A DNA stretch of 64,000 bases from Sphaerulina vaccinii (Eukaryota; Ascomycota; Dothideomycetes; Mycosphaerellales; Mycosphaerellaceae). Positions 1-11,184 of the stretch are shown here, piece after piece. The stretch's first letter is position 1. Each line of letters starts with the position of its first letter. The DNA is taken from the NCBI GenBank assembly GCA_022570795.1, contig JAKUDP010000007.1, forward strand, positions 992,001 through 1,056,000. The letters are read 5' to 3'. Position numbers and translations under genes: made by a program. The notes below the pieces were generated by a model. The model did not search any database. It had not been told where the DNA came from and saw only the letters and a program-made list of their open reading frames with translations.

Positions 1-520
1 TTGCAGCTACTATGCGGCCGGGTTTTAGCAGTTGCAAGGGTAGCAAAGCTCTCCAATCGCTCCCCTTAGGCTCGTAACAAGACGACAGTCGGAAGCGCAA
101 CGGGTGGTAGGTTATCTCCTCCCACACGCGCCTCGCACACGTTTCTTCTCAACCGCCACTCCTCACCACTTCACTTCTTCCTGCAACAACACCTCCACCG
201 ACTTTGTTATCAGACAAACGGCAGGTACAGAGTCGACAAGAATCAGAAGCGATAATACCACTCGATCCGCACTCGCCACCGCCAATCGCCCCGCATCTTG
301 ATCTACGAGCTGCACTTGATCCCTGGAGTCGGGCCAACACAAACATCCACCTCAGACCACTGGTAGGTCAACTCTTCCATCTTCCTCCGCTCTTTGACAG
401 CCTCAATTTTTTCATCTTCTGCGTTCACGCGTCGAATTCTGACATTGTATGCTAATACTGTTCTGTCTCACAGTATTCTTGGAGCAACAAGGTCAGGCTT
501 CGGCTGTCATCTGAACAATC
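1..520. promoter_or_regulatory. Upstream region of the first gene
   Basis: No protein of its own is convincing here. Short overlapping frames run through it without family resemblance. The stretch from about 363 to 473 begins with GTAGGT and ends with CTCACAG, so it may be an intron in the 5' untranslated leader of the gene starting at 521. The longer ATG frame that opens at 394 runs through this segment and is probably not the real start. Confidence 0.35.
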
Positions 521-1713
521 ATGCCTCCAATCCGTACGCTTCCGATCGTGAAGCCCATCAGGACCGAACGAACTCACGAAGAGAACCAAGAAAGGTGTGC
601 ATCTGCTTCACTTACTCATGCACAATGCAGCAATGCTTACTTTTTGATAGAGCCTACATCGCAGCATCCCGACGTAGTGATCGCAGCCTTGAAGCCCGCG
701 TAGAGTCTGCTCGACGAGCGTCCGAGATCCACAAGAAGCGTACTGGTCGATCATTGCGAGTGAGAGAGGAAGATGTCATGAACGAAGAGATGTACGAAGA
801 AGAGGATGATGATCTACCGATGCAATTCCGCCGAATCAACGCGCTGAACCCAGGCTTCGCATACAGCGCGTTCAACGAACGAGTCAACAGCTACCTGCAA
901 GGCCAAATCGGAGTTCGAAACTACCTGCATCAAGCGATATACCAGGCCAACCAGAGCTACAACGCCAACCAATTATTCAACCCCATGATGCAGCATAATC
1001 AGCAACAGCAGTTTCAGATGAGCATGCAGCCTCCTCAACAGAACAATCACAACAGATCTGCCTCGATGGGTACACCACAAGGCTTCGCCAGTCAGCGACA
1101 GTCTCACAACGATGCGAAGGCAGCAGCAGCTGGGTCACCGACACCAGGACTATCGCCCACTGCGACAAGGACGTCGTCTAGCCAGCCTCCTACGCCGCAC
1201 GCACAGCCCCTGCCTTCACCATCATCGGACAATCCATTGACATTCAAGCTTGATCCCAACATGCAACAGCTGGTCGACAATCAATCAAGCGCTTTTGGTG
1301 CACAACCTTACCAGATGTTGGGTAATGTTCCAACACCCTCCAACTACTCGTACCATCCAAATCTTAAATCAGCTAAGCGCGACTCGGGTGCCGGTGTGCG
1401 GACTGGGTTGGACCAGACACTATCACAGTACGGCATGCAGCACAACACCTACTCCAACGGACCTCTGTACCAAGACCCCCAATCTTCGCTTAGCGCACCG
1501 GGCGCATTTGGTGGATATGACTATGGTTTCGACATGCTCAACAGCGACTTCACCAGCGGCAACAACGACTCGAAGTATGCCTTCGACACCGACTTCAGTG
1601 GCAGCGGAGGCCTTACAGGCAATGCCAACAATAGTGGACAGGTGACCCCCGCAGGCATGGAGAACGACTGGAATCCCGACGACTTCTTCAATCTGAACGA
1701 TCCTGTGGCATAA
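521..1713 (+). CDS. Conserved fungal protein of unknown function, Gln/Asn-rich C-terminal half
   Basis: Exons are 521-594 and 651-1713, giving 378 aa. The 56-nt intron (GTGTGC...GATAG) splits an Arg codon, and removing it joins ...EENQE to RAYIAASRR. The N-terminal 100 residues are highly charged (AYIAASRRSDRSLEARVESA, then EEMYEEEDDDLP) and resemble a block I remember from hypothetical proteins across Pezizomycotina. The rest is Gln/Asn/Pro/Ser-rich and probably disordered. It ends in an acidic tail with aromatic residues (NDWNPDDFFNLNDP) that could act as a transactivation-type segment. No DNA-binding domain is visible, so nuclear function is inference only. An alternative start at 394 without splicing would read through the leader intron and is less likely. 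Confidence 0.75.
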
Positions 1714-3791
1714 AGCTGACCATCTTCACGGCTATAATCAGATGCCCACGAACCAGGAGTCTTATTAACTTCCGCTTCGCAGCTGGCGACGCACGAGGTT
1801 GCAGATGCGTACGCACCAAGCAGAGATATCTTGCTCGTGCTATGTATTGGAAGCAACAGCGCGTGCCCTACTCTGGAGGACGGCAGCACGTCGCAGATTT
1901 GATGATTGCGTTGTCTCTGCACTGCCACAGGCACCACGGCAGCGTGCGCGTGCAAAGCCTGCGTTGCGGCGGACTTCGCTTCTCAGAGATGAAAATTTCT
2001 CTGGCTATCTTCCTCGAGTTGGAAGTTCACAATAAAGTGTATTACTAGTAATTAACTGAAGCACATTGCTCATCGGGGCATGTATGGGAGGAACAAGAAC
2101 AGTCGACAGAAGAGTTTGTCGCACTGGGCACGACGAGTAAACGAATTTCTTTGGATACCACATTATCATTCATGGATCGCGCGGGAATGCGGCGTACAGA
2201 TACGGACGGGGCTGCTCTGCACATAATCGAGCATATGCCATGCAGAGACGGCATGAGAGAGGCCTATACACAGCTCACATCAAAATGAAACAAAACAGGC
2301 TACGACAATGATCGCAGCTACAACAAATTCGCTTCAGCTACAACCCAGTCTCTCAATATTGCAACAAACGTGAAGAGTGCACACTTGGTACACACAGCAG
2401 CTCAGCGAAGTAAACATCTTTGGTTGAGCTGGCGTTGGTGGAGCAGCCAACATCGGTACACAGAACTCGGTACCAACGATTGCTTGCTGAGCAGGTTTGC
2501 ACGAAAGCAAGGGCAACAATATGAACATTGACAAAACTGCATACCATACTTTCATGTCTCTGAAAAATCGCATAGCTACTACAGATGGTCCAGGCCCAGC
2601 AGCTGACAATAACACTCAAGTCGCCGATCATCAGGTTCGTCAAAGGCTGACAGAAACATTGCAGCTTCGCAAATCCGACGTCACAAACGATGTGGCCCTT
2701 GCCCTACAGACGTTTTCAATCTGGATCCGCCTATTCGATAGCATACCAGACGGTACCAAACGGAATGGTCCGGCTTGCGTCGTCCTAAACAGGCAGGTGG
2801 ATTGGCACAGTACCTTGAACGCCACAGGGCTGAGCAACTGATGACCTCGAAAGGATACTCTATAACGAGAAGAGATTGTCGTATGGTGAGTTGTGACTTT
2901 TGGGAACCCAAGGCTCATGTTCTTGCGTGGCAAGCGAGCATGTTGTTTATTTCCGTGGGGTGGGTAAGTTAACTCCGCGCCAGATGATGTTGGCTGAGAG
3001 TACTATAGTCGGATCTTGAGGATTTGAAGACAGGCATTATTGTTTGGAATAACTATCGAATTGGTATGCTTCTAGAGTTTGTCTTAGCGATTGGCGATAT
3101 GTGCTCAATGCATTGTCAGGAATGTGGTACACAACAGCAGCCACCACCTAAGAGATCAACTGGGAGCAGCACCCTCCGAGAACACTCAACCTCTAGGCCA
3201 GATCGCACGCGGAAGATTGACCACGGATACTCACTAGCATTCGCCGAATTTCGACTATTGTTGGCATGTTGGAGGAAGACGGAAGCTGTTTGAGGACGAT
3301 TGTTTCGCCCTTTTGATTTGCGCTCATCTGAACTCGTCTTCGATGATATTGCCAAGTTGGCTTACAACAACCCTTTGTGCCATTGTCGAGGGTCTCCTCA
3401 TCGGTTTGTAGTCGTTGAGGCTCTCCACAACATGAAAACGTCGATGCCGCTGTGAGCAGATTTCCATCTGGCGAGCATTTCGTGCCTGGGGAGACGCAAG
3501 CAGCAGCAGCAAACCCCAATCCTCGAAGAGACCAGTAACCTTCAATAGTGTGATAGATATGCCATTCTCTGGATACCTAGATGGAGTCGTAGGAAGTGTC
3601 GGTCAGGTGGATCGTGCCCACAGCACAAACTTCGTAGTGACCAGACTTCGATTCCTGCTGACCAGCCTGCACCAACCAACCACGGATCTTAAGAACCAAG
3701 GAAGTCTGCGGATGTCCTGCACCAGCGCTATATCAACCTCCTATTCTTGCTGTTCCTGCATTACCGTGTAGCCTTCTCTTGTGTCCACGCT
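1714..3791. other. Intergenic, no convincing gene
   Basis: About 2 kb of ordinary base composition. Open frames of 60-115 codons occur on both strands, but none has a signal peptide, a domain or a splice pattern that joins into a longer protein. It contains the 3' end of the preceding gene and the promoter of the next one. Confidence 0.5.
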
Positions 3792-5042
3792 ATGGACTAT
3801 CTCACCGTCTGCAGCCTCATCTTAGCCTGTGAGTTACCGAGCTCGAAACGTCCGTCAGTTGGCACTAACTCTTACTGCAGTCTGCACTACCGCCCACGCC
3901 GCCACCATCTTCTACGATTATCTTCGCGACGAGTGGGACTTCTTTGGCGGGCCTAAGCCAACTCCAGTCAATCTTGAATTTGACGTTCTCTCGGATCGTG
4001 AACAGTACCTTGGCAAAGTTGACACGACTGTAGAGGGCAAACTGGGAGCCTCTAGCTCGAGGGCAGACAGAAAGGATAGCTGCGAACCCCTAAGCCTGAA
4101 GAAATGTTCCCAACACAGTTCGCAGAAGGGCTCGGAGTAGCAGCTCCAGTGCAGTACATCCCGCCGTCGCACAAGGCTTGCCCAACGCAGGAGTCCGTGA
4201 ATTACGATCTGGAGCACATACAACCTCGCGGAGAGCAGGATGACCCACCGTGGAGCTTGGAAGAGCTGCATCGAAACGAGGGTGGCCCACTTCTCGAAGA
4301 CGTACAAGACATACCCTTGAGTACTTCAAGTCCAGTCGCAGCTCCCGCGCCAGTGCACACAGAAGATCTCGTCAAGCCAGCAGCACAAGACAATCTCGCT
4401 CTCATCGCGATCGTCGCGCCAATCTTGCTCTTGACGATCGGTGCTGGCATCTGGTGGTGGTGTAGATATCGCAAAGAGAACAAAAGGTATGCTTCGCAGT
4501 CAAAGAGGCTTAGCGTAGCGCTAACCACTAGTGGCAGAATCGAGGAGAACCCGAACACAGCTAGACTGCCTCGCATTGCAACAGCAGTCCCGGAACTACC
4601 AGAAGAGCGCGAGCTTCGCATGCAAGGGAAGGACACCGGCGGTCGCTGGGGACCGAGCTTTCGCTGGTGGTGGATCAAGCGAGCGAGAGCAAGAGGAGAG
4701 TTGAGCACAACGGTCGCGGACAATGGCTCCATCAGAAGCTTGCCGCTCAGTGATGAAGGCAATGATCTCGAGATGAACAAGATCAGTCGGAATACGACAA
4801 TGGCGGGATCGAGTAAGGCGTCGAGCTCGCGCAGAGAAGCATCAGTCCCCGTCACAGGAACAGAGCAGAAAAGTGCCAAGACACGTTCGACAACTGCAAG
4901 TGAGCCTGTGTCGAGTATGCCACAACAGCGCGCAATGAGTCGGGAATCAAGCTTGTCAAGCTTGTCGAGCTTGGAATCGAGGCCGGAGCCTATTCGAGAT
5001 GTGCTTTGGTGGGAAGGGGTCGATCACAGTGACGAGGATTGA
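3792..5042 (+). CDS. Single-pass membrane protein with signal peptide, unknown function
   Basis: Exons are 3792-3828, 3881-4029 and 4119-5042, about 369 aa. The first intron (GTGAGT...CTGCAG, 52 nt) joins a short hydrophobic start to the rest of a signal peptide ending near THAA. The second intron is placed by frame (GTAGAG...CACAG). A donor at 4018 with the same acceptor also keeps frame. Residues 60-150 form a luminal or extracellular region with a few cysteines. One transmembrane helix at about 155-177 (NLALIAIVAPILLLTIGAG) is followed by Trp-Trp-Trp and a basic stop-transfer patch (RYRKENKR). The cytoplasmic tail of roughly 190 residues is Ser/Arg/Glu-rich with no known domain. The layout matches many uncharacterised fungal surface or sensor-like type I proteins. 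I do not recognise the family. Confidence 0.65.
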
Positions 5043-5314
5043 TGCCACGTTGCAGCCAGAACCAGTCATAGTCGTACACACACTTTCGCGGATGTTCCAA
5101 TTCCAGTAACCCAGGTGAACACGTATCAGGAGATGAAGTGGTGAATGTGATCGCGCAGCGCTCTTTCACTTTCTCGTCTTCAATCTCCAATGCCCACGGA
5201 TGTGAAACCTTGGTTGTCTTCCACTCAAAGTTTTTCCTCGACCATATAACCTCTTCCCGAGCATTCTATTGAGTTTCACACACCAGCTGCAAGACCACCT
5301 CCACCGTCAATATC

Positions 5315-5926
5315 ATGGCACCAGGCACGAAAGGCTTGCGCAACAAGAAGGCGGAGGGTGCGAAGCCAAATCGCACAGATAAGCGCCGAAAGGAGAAATG
5401 GGAAATGGCGACGGCGAAGAGAGCCACGTCCGGCGCCAAACCTGGCATTGACCTCAAAAATATGCCAACCTGGATGCAAGTCGCTGGTGTCGGTATCGTC
5501 TTCTCCTTCTGCGGCGGTGCTGCCCTTCTCGAGGCAATCCCGTGGCTCTCGCAGCACAGTAACGCACTGGCTGAATTTCTTGCCATCTCGATCGTCGTGC
5601 TAGGGTACGCGGGCTACCAGTGGTGGTTCCAGAAGATGCAAAGCTCCGCAAGAAATGGGAATAAGGCGTTGAACAGCCGAGGAGAAAACTTGAAGGAGAA
5701 GATCCATGGCAAGTGGAGAGAGAAGATCGCGAACACAACTCCTACAGTACCTGGGTCAACGTCTGGAGTGCAGAGGAAGGAACGACAGCCACACAAGAAG
5801 TACCGACTCGACGAGACAAATCAGACTGTTCCACAGGCCGCAATTGCATCGCCAGCTGAGTTCGCTCAGGCGATTCAGGCAGCTGCTACGCAACAACAGA
5901 TGATGCTTGACTCTGCGACGGCTTGA
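5315..5926 (+). CDS. Small two-helix membrane protein, unknown function
   Basis: Single exon, 203 aa. The N-terminus (1-50) is strongly basic (KGLRNKKAEGAKPNRTDKRR). Two hydrophobic segments follow at about residues 52-78 (QVAGVGIVFSFCGGAALLEA) and 84-105 (ALAEFLAISIVVLGYAGYQW). The C-terminal 95 residues are basic and then Ala/Gln-rich, probably cytosolic. Hairpin topology with both ends in the cytosol is the likely arrangement. The ATG sits about 270 bp after the previous gene and has a CAATATC|ATGGC context typical of fungal starts. No family recognised. Confidence 0.65.
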   Translation: MAPGTKGLRNKKAEGAKPNRTDKRRKEKWEMATAKRATSGAKPGIDLKNMPTWMQVAGVGIVFSFCGGAALLEAIPWLSQHSNALAEFLAISIVVLGYAGYQWWFQKMQSSARNGNKALNSRGENLKEKIHGKWREKIANTTPTVPGSTSGVQRKERQPHKKYRLDETNQTVPQAAIASPAEFAQAIQAAATQQQMMLDSATA

Positions 5927-6306
5927 AAATGGAGCCCAGGGGGTGTCGGCGACCGCGAGGAGAAGGCGCTGTAAGTATATGGAGGAGGAATGGCCGCAGG
6001 GTCCTGGGTCCTGGGCATTCCACGACGAGCGTCCCAATCAGGAAGTCACAGCATACCAAGCACTAGCAGGACCAATTCGTCTTCAGAGAAGGACATGCGG
6101 GATAAGTCCATGACGATCGACGGACCAGGCCAGCAGGGCATCCAAAAGGTATCTCGAAGCTGATGTGATAGACGCTCAGCTGCGGTATCATGTATTCGTA
6201 AGAGACGGTTCCAGGCCATACCAGAGGTAGTCAATCCCACATGCGTTTCAGCAGCCCAAATTCAGCCAGACCAAACCTCCCATCACGGCATCCCCCTCTC
6301 TTTCCC
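5927..6306. other. Intergenic between convergent genes
   Basis: The 3' ends of the plus-strand gene ending at 5926 and the minus-strand gene ending at 6307 face each other here. Nothing else seen. Confidence 0.5.
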
Positions 6307-6885
6307 TCAATCCTCCTTCACCTTATATACCTCCACCCCAAAAACCTTGCCAACAACCCAACTATGCCCAGCAACACTAATCGGGCCACCCCTCAACAAC
6401 GGCAAAACCTGCTCCCTACTATTCCTTCGTCTCTCTTCCACCATCTTCAAAATGTTCCCCGACGTGAACTCTCCTACATCACCACCGTGCAATAACCCAC
6501 TCTTGACATCAGCCGCAAGAGCCCAAAGACCCGCAGCTTCAACCACACCCATCATGCCAAAACCCTGGCCTCTAGCCTCACTCACCAACTCCGAGCAGGT
6601 ATACTGTTTCTTAGGATCCACTTCGAAGCCGTGCAGTGGAGTGTTACGCCATGAGATCGTAGGGACGAAGATCGATAAGCTGAAGAAGCTCGTATTTCGA
6701 AGGAAGAGATGGCGGCCGATAGCGACAGCACAAGCGACGGGGAAGTCGAGTCCAAGGGCTAGGTTACCTGTTATGCTGTCTTGCAGCCGGATCGTTTGAG
6801 AGTCGTGAGGGTTGCGGTTGGAATAGAAGCTGAGGAGGCGGTGGAAGGGTGGGACGCTCGAGGAGTCTGTGGAAGAGGAAGTCAT
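6307..6885 (-). CDS. Unrecognised 192-aa protein
   Basis: Single open frame of 192 aa without a visible intron. The first 12 residues are Ser/Thr-rich (MTSSSTDSSS). The middle contains a hydrophobic block (LDFPVACAVAIGRHLFLRNT) and a well-ordered-looking C-terminal half (CSELVSEARGQGFGMMGVVE, then GGDVGEFTSGNILKMVEERR). The composition is that of a folded protein. I remember no family name for it and see no catalytic motif. It is transcribed away from the GPI-protein gene region, with its start at 6885. Confidence 0.55.
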   Translation of the reverse strand: MTSSSTDSSSVPPFHRLLSFYSNRNPHDSQTIRLQDSITGNLALGLDFPVACAVAIGRHLFLRNTSFFSLSIFVPTISWRNTPLHGFEVDPKKQYTCSELVSEARGQGFGMMGVVEAAGLWALAADVKSGLLHGGDVGEFTSGNILKMVEERRRNSREQVLPLLRGGPISVAGHSWVVGKVFGVEVYKVKED

Positions 6886-7346
6886 CTTGTCGAGAGGCCA
6901 GAAGAAAGCTGCTGAGAGGGAGGAAGCAGGACTATTAGCAAGTGTACGAGAACGAGTACAAGACGACTTGATGAGTCCAAATAGGAAACCCAGAGCGTGT
7001 CTGTGATCAATGCTCCTTCGTCGTCGACGTCATGACGCGCCGTGATGATTTGTACGCGTCGTGATGCAGCCACCGCCAACACCCTTGGCGATGGCTCTTC
7101 TCGCTGTGCGACCTCAATAGCATTATTGCGGTCATCGCGTCGTGAAGATGTGTTGTTGAGCAATGTTATACAATTGCTACTTTTTCATTACGCTGCTCTT
7201 AGTGAGCGCCACAGTCCTCTATTCAATGCTTCGTTGAAGTCTTCTCGTCGTCATTTGGTCTGTCTCTTGTTTCCCCTTCTGTGCTCCAACATGCCTGTCG
7301 TGGCTGTCGGCGACATGGATGGTTACTGGCGTGCAGAGACCGTCGT
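6886..7346. other. Intergenic
   Basis: Promoter side of the 192-aa gene and 3' flank of the GPI-protein gene, both on the minus strand. No further feature supported. Confidence 0.5.
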
Positions 7347-8331
7347 CTAAAACGCCGCGAGAACAGCGAGAGCGCCGGCGGCCAAGAAGGACGAGGTCAA
7401 ATCGCGTGCGGCGGCGGCGCCGGTGAAGGGCACGATCGATTCAGACGTGGCAGCAGCTGGTGCGGTTGGCTAGAAATTGTTGGTCAGTGTCTCGAATAAC
7501 GTTAGACTGTCTCAAAGACGCGTAGAAGACTCACAGTTGCCAAGGTGCCATTGGCGAAGTAGCTGAAAGTGCTGCTTGCAGTGCCAGTAAGCGCACTGAT
7601 GGTGTTGGTAGAGAAGCTCGAGGCTGCAGAAGTGGTCGTGATTGTGACAGTCTGAAATGCGGGGTCAGCATGATACGCGCTCAGAGTGCCGGAAAAACTC
7701 ACGCTGTTGGCAAAGCTGCTTGGACCGCTGGCAATGCTCGAGGCATTCGCTGGCAGAGTGACAGTCGCGTAGACGAAGGACGTCGACTTGACGACGCTGG
7801 AAGTCTGTGTCTTGGTGGCGTCTCCTGGCGATGCGAGGGTGTCTCCTGGCTGGCTGCTCGAGCTCGACACAGCCGAAAGAGTCACGTAGCTGAGCGTACC
7901 AGGCGAGTCTGCGCTGAGAATGGTGGTCGAAACCGGAGCCGTGATTGTGCTGGTCCACTCAGTAACGACGCTAGAGTTGGTGAGGGTGACCGTGAGCGTC
8001 TGAAGTGGCGCGGAATTGCCAACACCGGCGGAGACGGCTGTCGCGGTGACTGGGCAGATGGTGGTGGTGCTGTCAATCACGGAGGTGAGAGACGCGCCAG
8101 AGGCCTCTGGGCAGTCGGTGACATTAGCAGCGCACTGCGTGACGGTCTGCACGCGAGTCGAGTAGACGACCGAGGGGCTGTAGCTGGCGACGTCGGCATC
8201 GTCGCGAGCTGGAAGAAGTCAGCGAAAAGAGTATTCATCTTCGAAAAGACATTGCGCTCACCAGTGATGTTGGCAGACGCGGTGGCGGCGAGTCCAGCGG
8301 CGGCGACGGCGAGAATGTTCTTGAACTGCAT
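7347..8331 (-). CDS. GPI-anchored Ser/Thr-rich cell-wall protein
   Basis: Four exons on the minus strand: 8331-8262, 8208-7703, 7651-7535 and 7469-7347, 271 aa, with all three introns GT-AG and frame-consistent. The start MQFKNILAVAAAGLAATASA is a signal peptide. The body is dominated by Ser/Thr/Val (e.g. TSTITAPVSTTIL) with an early pair of cysteines (TQCAANVTDC), consistent with a heavily O-glycosylated wall protein. The last exon ends with a small-residue cleavage site and hydrophobic tail (GAAAARDLTSSFLAAGALAV..F), a classic GPI attachment signal with no residues after it. The second intron is 51 nt, a multiple of three with no stop, so it can be read through. The frame past 7535 without splicing stops early and loses the GPI signal. 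Likely structural or adhesive in the wall. No enzyme domain. Confidence 0.8.
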
Positions 8332-8712
8332 TGTGAACTGGTAGCGGTATTGTAATGTCATGGAAGTGTCTGTCGTTGGTGGCGAGAAAGTGTTCGCGGT
8401 GTATTAACAGGCGAGTGTCGAGTGCGAAGAAAAGAAAGAGGAAGTTGTGAAGGAGTTGAGAAAGTCGTGAAGGAGGAAGCAACAACAAACAGCTCCACTT
8501 CACCACACCTGGTTTCTGTAGCGACCGAGGCGCTGAGAGCGCAGACAGCAGCGATCAAACCGAGAAGCCGATCAGAAGTACTTCTGTTCCAAATTCATCG
8601 ATACATACAGCTTCCAGCCTCGCCAACCCCTGGAGTTTCGGAGAGCATATTTCGCTACTCTCCGCGAGCATTGCGACAGCCGAATCATCTCTGTCGACAA
8701 CCATTCACCAAG
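8332..8712. other. Intergenic, promoter of the GPI-protein gene
   Basis: Contains the upstream region of the minus-strand GPI-protein gene and the 3' flank of the RING-protein gene. A plus-strand frame through 8422-8904 is antisense to the RING gene's tail and has no features of a protein. Confidence 0.45.
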
Positions 8713-9665
8713 CTATCGAATCTCCGGACAGAGCACGATGCCAGTGCCCTTCGCAAACCTTCGCAAAGATACCTTCAGGCCGCTTTGGAACCCTCTGCGG
8801 TCTTCCTCACTCTCCACGGACGAGCCACTAGACGCATAGCCGCAACCACCACGGGACATAACCAGTCCATTTTCCGACGCCCTGCTGCAACACCAGCTCT
8901 GTGATCTGATCCTGATTTCCCGGCTGCAGCCAAACGCGGCTATGCTATGCAGAACAGTTATCGTATGGCGGTGGCGAGTGTACAGTACCAGGTATATGTA
9001 TGCCAGGGCAACTACGGCGGCGAGAAGTAGTCTGCGCGGACTGCGAAAGTGAGGTACGAAGACCATTACCAAGGGATCGAAGGAGACGGCATAATACATC
9101 TCGACGCAGATGAGATCGTAGAGGAATAACACGATCATGAATGTCATGTTGATCTCCAGTTGGGTACTGCTGAACTGTGGGTAGCGCTTGACGAGTGCAG
9201 CGCACCATATATGGAATCGCCAATCCTTCTCCAGGAGCATTTCGACATGGGCTCGTCCAAACCACTCATTGAACGCGGCTAGGTCTGGCAGCGATCGAAC
9301 GCCAAATCTGCGGCACGTCAGCTGAAGCCATCCTATCGGATCAAGAAAGTGGCAGCAAGACTCACAGGATGATGCCGCATACGGGACATATATTTCGATT
9401 GTTAGGAATCAAGAGATCCTCCATACAAGGCAGACAACTTGGATGACCGCATGGCTGTTCTTCAGGTCAGTATGGAATTCTTGCAGGTGAATATATCGAT
9501 CACACTCACCGGAGTACGAAGTGCTTGCACGTCAGGATCGCGACATGTGATGCAGACATCTTCGGCAGGCTCAGAAGCTTTCATCTCAGCCAGGAATGTC
9601 GCTTTGTCCGTCGATGCGGCGAAGTACGATCCTATGAGGCTTGTATATTGTCTTATTGTCTCCAT
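8713..9665 (-). CDS. RING-finger (C3HC4) membrane protein, probable E3 ubiquitin ligase
   Basis: Exons are 9665-9510, 9454-9366 and 9307-8713, 279 aa. Splicing assembles a full RING: C38-x2-C41-x12-C54-x-H56-x2-C59-x2-C62-x12-C75-x2-C78. The intron between C41 and C54 has a CTGAC branch and uses the AACAG acceptor. Using the earlier AAG breaks the frame. After the RING there are two hydrophobic stretches (about residues 125-155, MTFMIVLFLYDLICVEMYYA, and 165-185, LLLAAVVALAYIYLVLY), so it is probably anchored in an endomembrane. The C-terminal 75 residues are low-complexity and less certain. In this family the RING recruits E2 enzymes and the substrate is unknown. It is divergently arranged with the secreted-protein gene at 9937, sharing about 270 bp. 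Confidence 0.72.
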
Positions 9666-9936
9666 GGTGCTGTGAGTCTGGCGGCCTTTGACGGCGATGT
9701 CTTCAAGTCGCTGCTGTGTAGAGAATAAAAATTGATAATGCTCAGTAAGCTGGCTTAAGATAAAATATATGGCGAAAGTAACCTGCCAGAGTGAGCCAGA
9801 TATGAGAACGGAACCATGGTACTGCAGTACCTTAATACTCTTTGCCTTGGCGGCAAGATGCCACATACATCTTCCACAATAGCTCTTCCCACCGCACCCT
9901 TACTTCGCATTTCATCAACACACATCGGCCGGCAAT
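9666..9936. promoter_or_regulatory. Shared divergent promoter
   Basis: A 271-bp gap lies between the start of the minus-strand RING gene and the start of the plus-strand secreted-protein gene. Both promoters must lie here. An AT-rich patch (about 9726-9775, with AAGATAAAATATATGG) is the most likely core promoter material. Confidence 0.5.
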
Positions 9937-10688
9937 ATGTATCTCTATATCTGGACAATCCTGGCTTTGGCCTCCTTCGCTCTAGCACAAGTTGACACAC
10001 CCACATATCAAGGCCACATGGACCCCTGGTTCTCTCAAACCCGCCCGCGCGGCAGACGCGTCGCTATCAAGGCGTGGTGGGAATATGGTTGTGCCCGCCA
10101 AAGTTCAGAAATCGGCCAGGTTGAGCTTGTACCAGGGGATTGCAAGAACTACAAGACTCAGCCCGTAAGTATCATGTGGGCAACTTGGCCGCGACCAAAG
10201 AAACCAGGAAAAGACGACTATACTGTCTGGAATTGTACACTTTCTGTCTTCGATGAGAAGGACTGTAAAGGGGCTATGCTTGTACAGTATCATGATAAGG
10301 ATACTGCGGAGAAGTGTATTCCTGCTTCTAGTGAGTACATATCATACATTTCTCCTCATTCATTCACTCACTCTGTACGGAGACTGACTTGCTGCCAGGT
10401 CCCGGAGACACAGACATGGTTGGAAGATCCTTGATCATTTACTGTTATGGCAAGACAGGCCATCAGATTTATGAGGAGGAGCATCAGACGATCTACCAGA
10501 ATGGGACTCAAATCTGGCCAGCAACGAAGACTCTTCCGGCTGTCGTATCCAGCATTCCTACTCTTGTGACTACCACGAAGGATGCGAATCCGACAGGTAC
10601 TGCTACCTGGGCTGCGATTCCGACGAGCACGGCTACGATGAAGACAAAGTATAGTACGGTCTGGGTTACGCCGACGGCTGCGGTATAA
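9937..10688 (+). CDS. Secreted six-cysteine protein, candidate effector
   Basis: Exons are 9937-10330 and 10399-10688, 227 aa. The intron (GTGAGT...TGCCAG, with a CTGAC branch) splits a Ser codon. The first 17 residues (MYLYIWTILALASFALA) are a textbook signal peptide. The mature part has six cysteines (GC, DC, NC, DC, KC, YC contexts), enough for three disulfides. An early dibasic stretch (RGRRVA) could be a processing site. The C-terminal 60 residues are Thr/Ser/Pro-rich and have no GPI tail. No enzymatic motif. Small cysteine-containing secreted proteins of this kind are the usual effector candidates in plant-associated fungi, but that role is inference. Confidence 0.75.
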
Positions 10689-11184
10689 GGAGGCTCTCCA
10701 ACATCGGGAGGCTGTCGAGAATCTCAGCTGCGTGGAGACTGGGTGTTGCGGTGGGTGATGAGCAGTGGAGAGAGTCGCCATGTGAGCTGGCATGTCGAAG
10801 TGAGATGTGATCACGGTGTGTAGAGCGGACACCTCCGAGGAGGTGCTCTGATGCTGTCTCTCTGATGTCCTCGACGCCGCAGCGTTGGATTCTGTCTATA
10901 GCTGCTTGGATTCATTAACAACTCAGGAGAGACTCGCAGCATCATACGTGTACTTGGTCGCACAGGAGCTGACAGATGATGACAAAGTGAGGCTTAGCAT
11001 AGCAGATCCAGAATCAATTCAAATTTCAAGCACTTTCTATCATGTAATGCACACCGCTATTCTGTTTCGCAATCTCGCCGCTGAGTGTGTAGCCCGAAGT
11101 GAAGTCATCGTCGCTATCCTCGTTCCTTTGCCACGCTTAACTATTCTCATCCATTCCCAGGTTCACTTGCCACCCCATCTCCGT
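10689..11184. other. Intergenic
   Basis: A 143-codon plus-strand frame at 10885-11316 overlaps the last exon of the minus-strand gene at 11185 and shows no domain or signal, so I do not call it. Nothing else seen. Confidence 0.45.

Noticed and set aside
7652..7702. In-frame segment of the GPI-protein gene as coding
   Set aside because: It has perfect GTGAGT and TTTCAG borders with intron-like length. Retained reading is possible but less likely than splicing.
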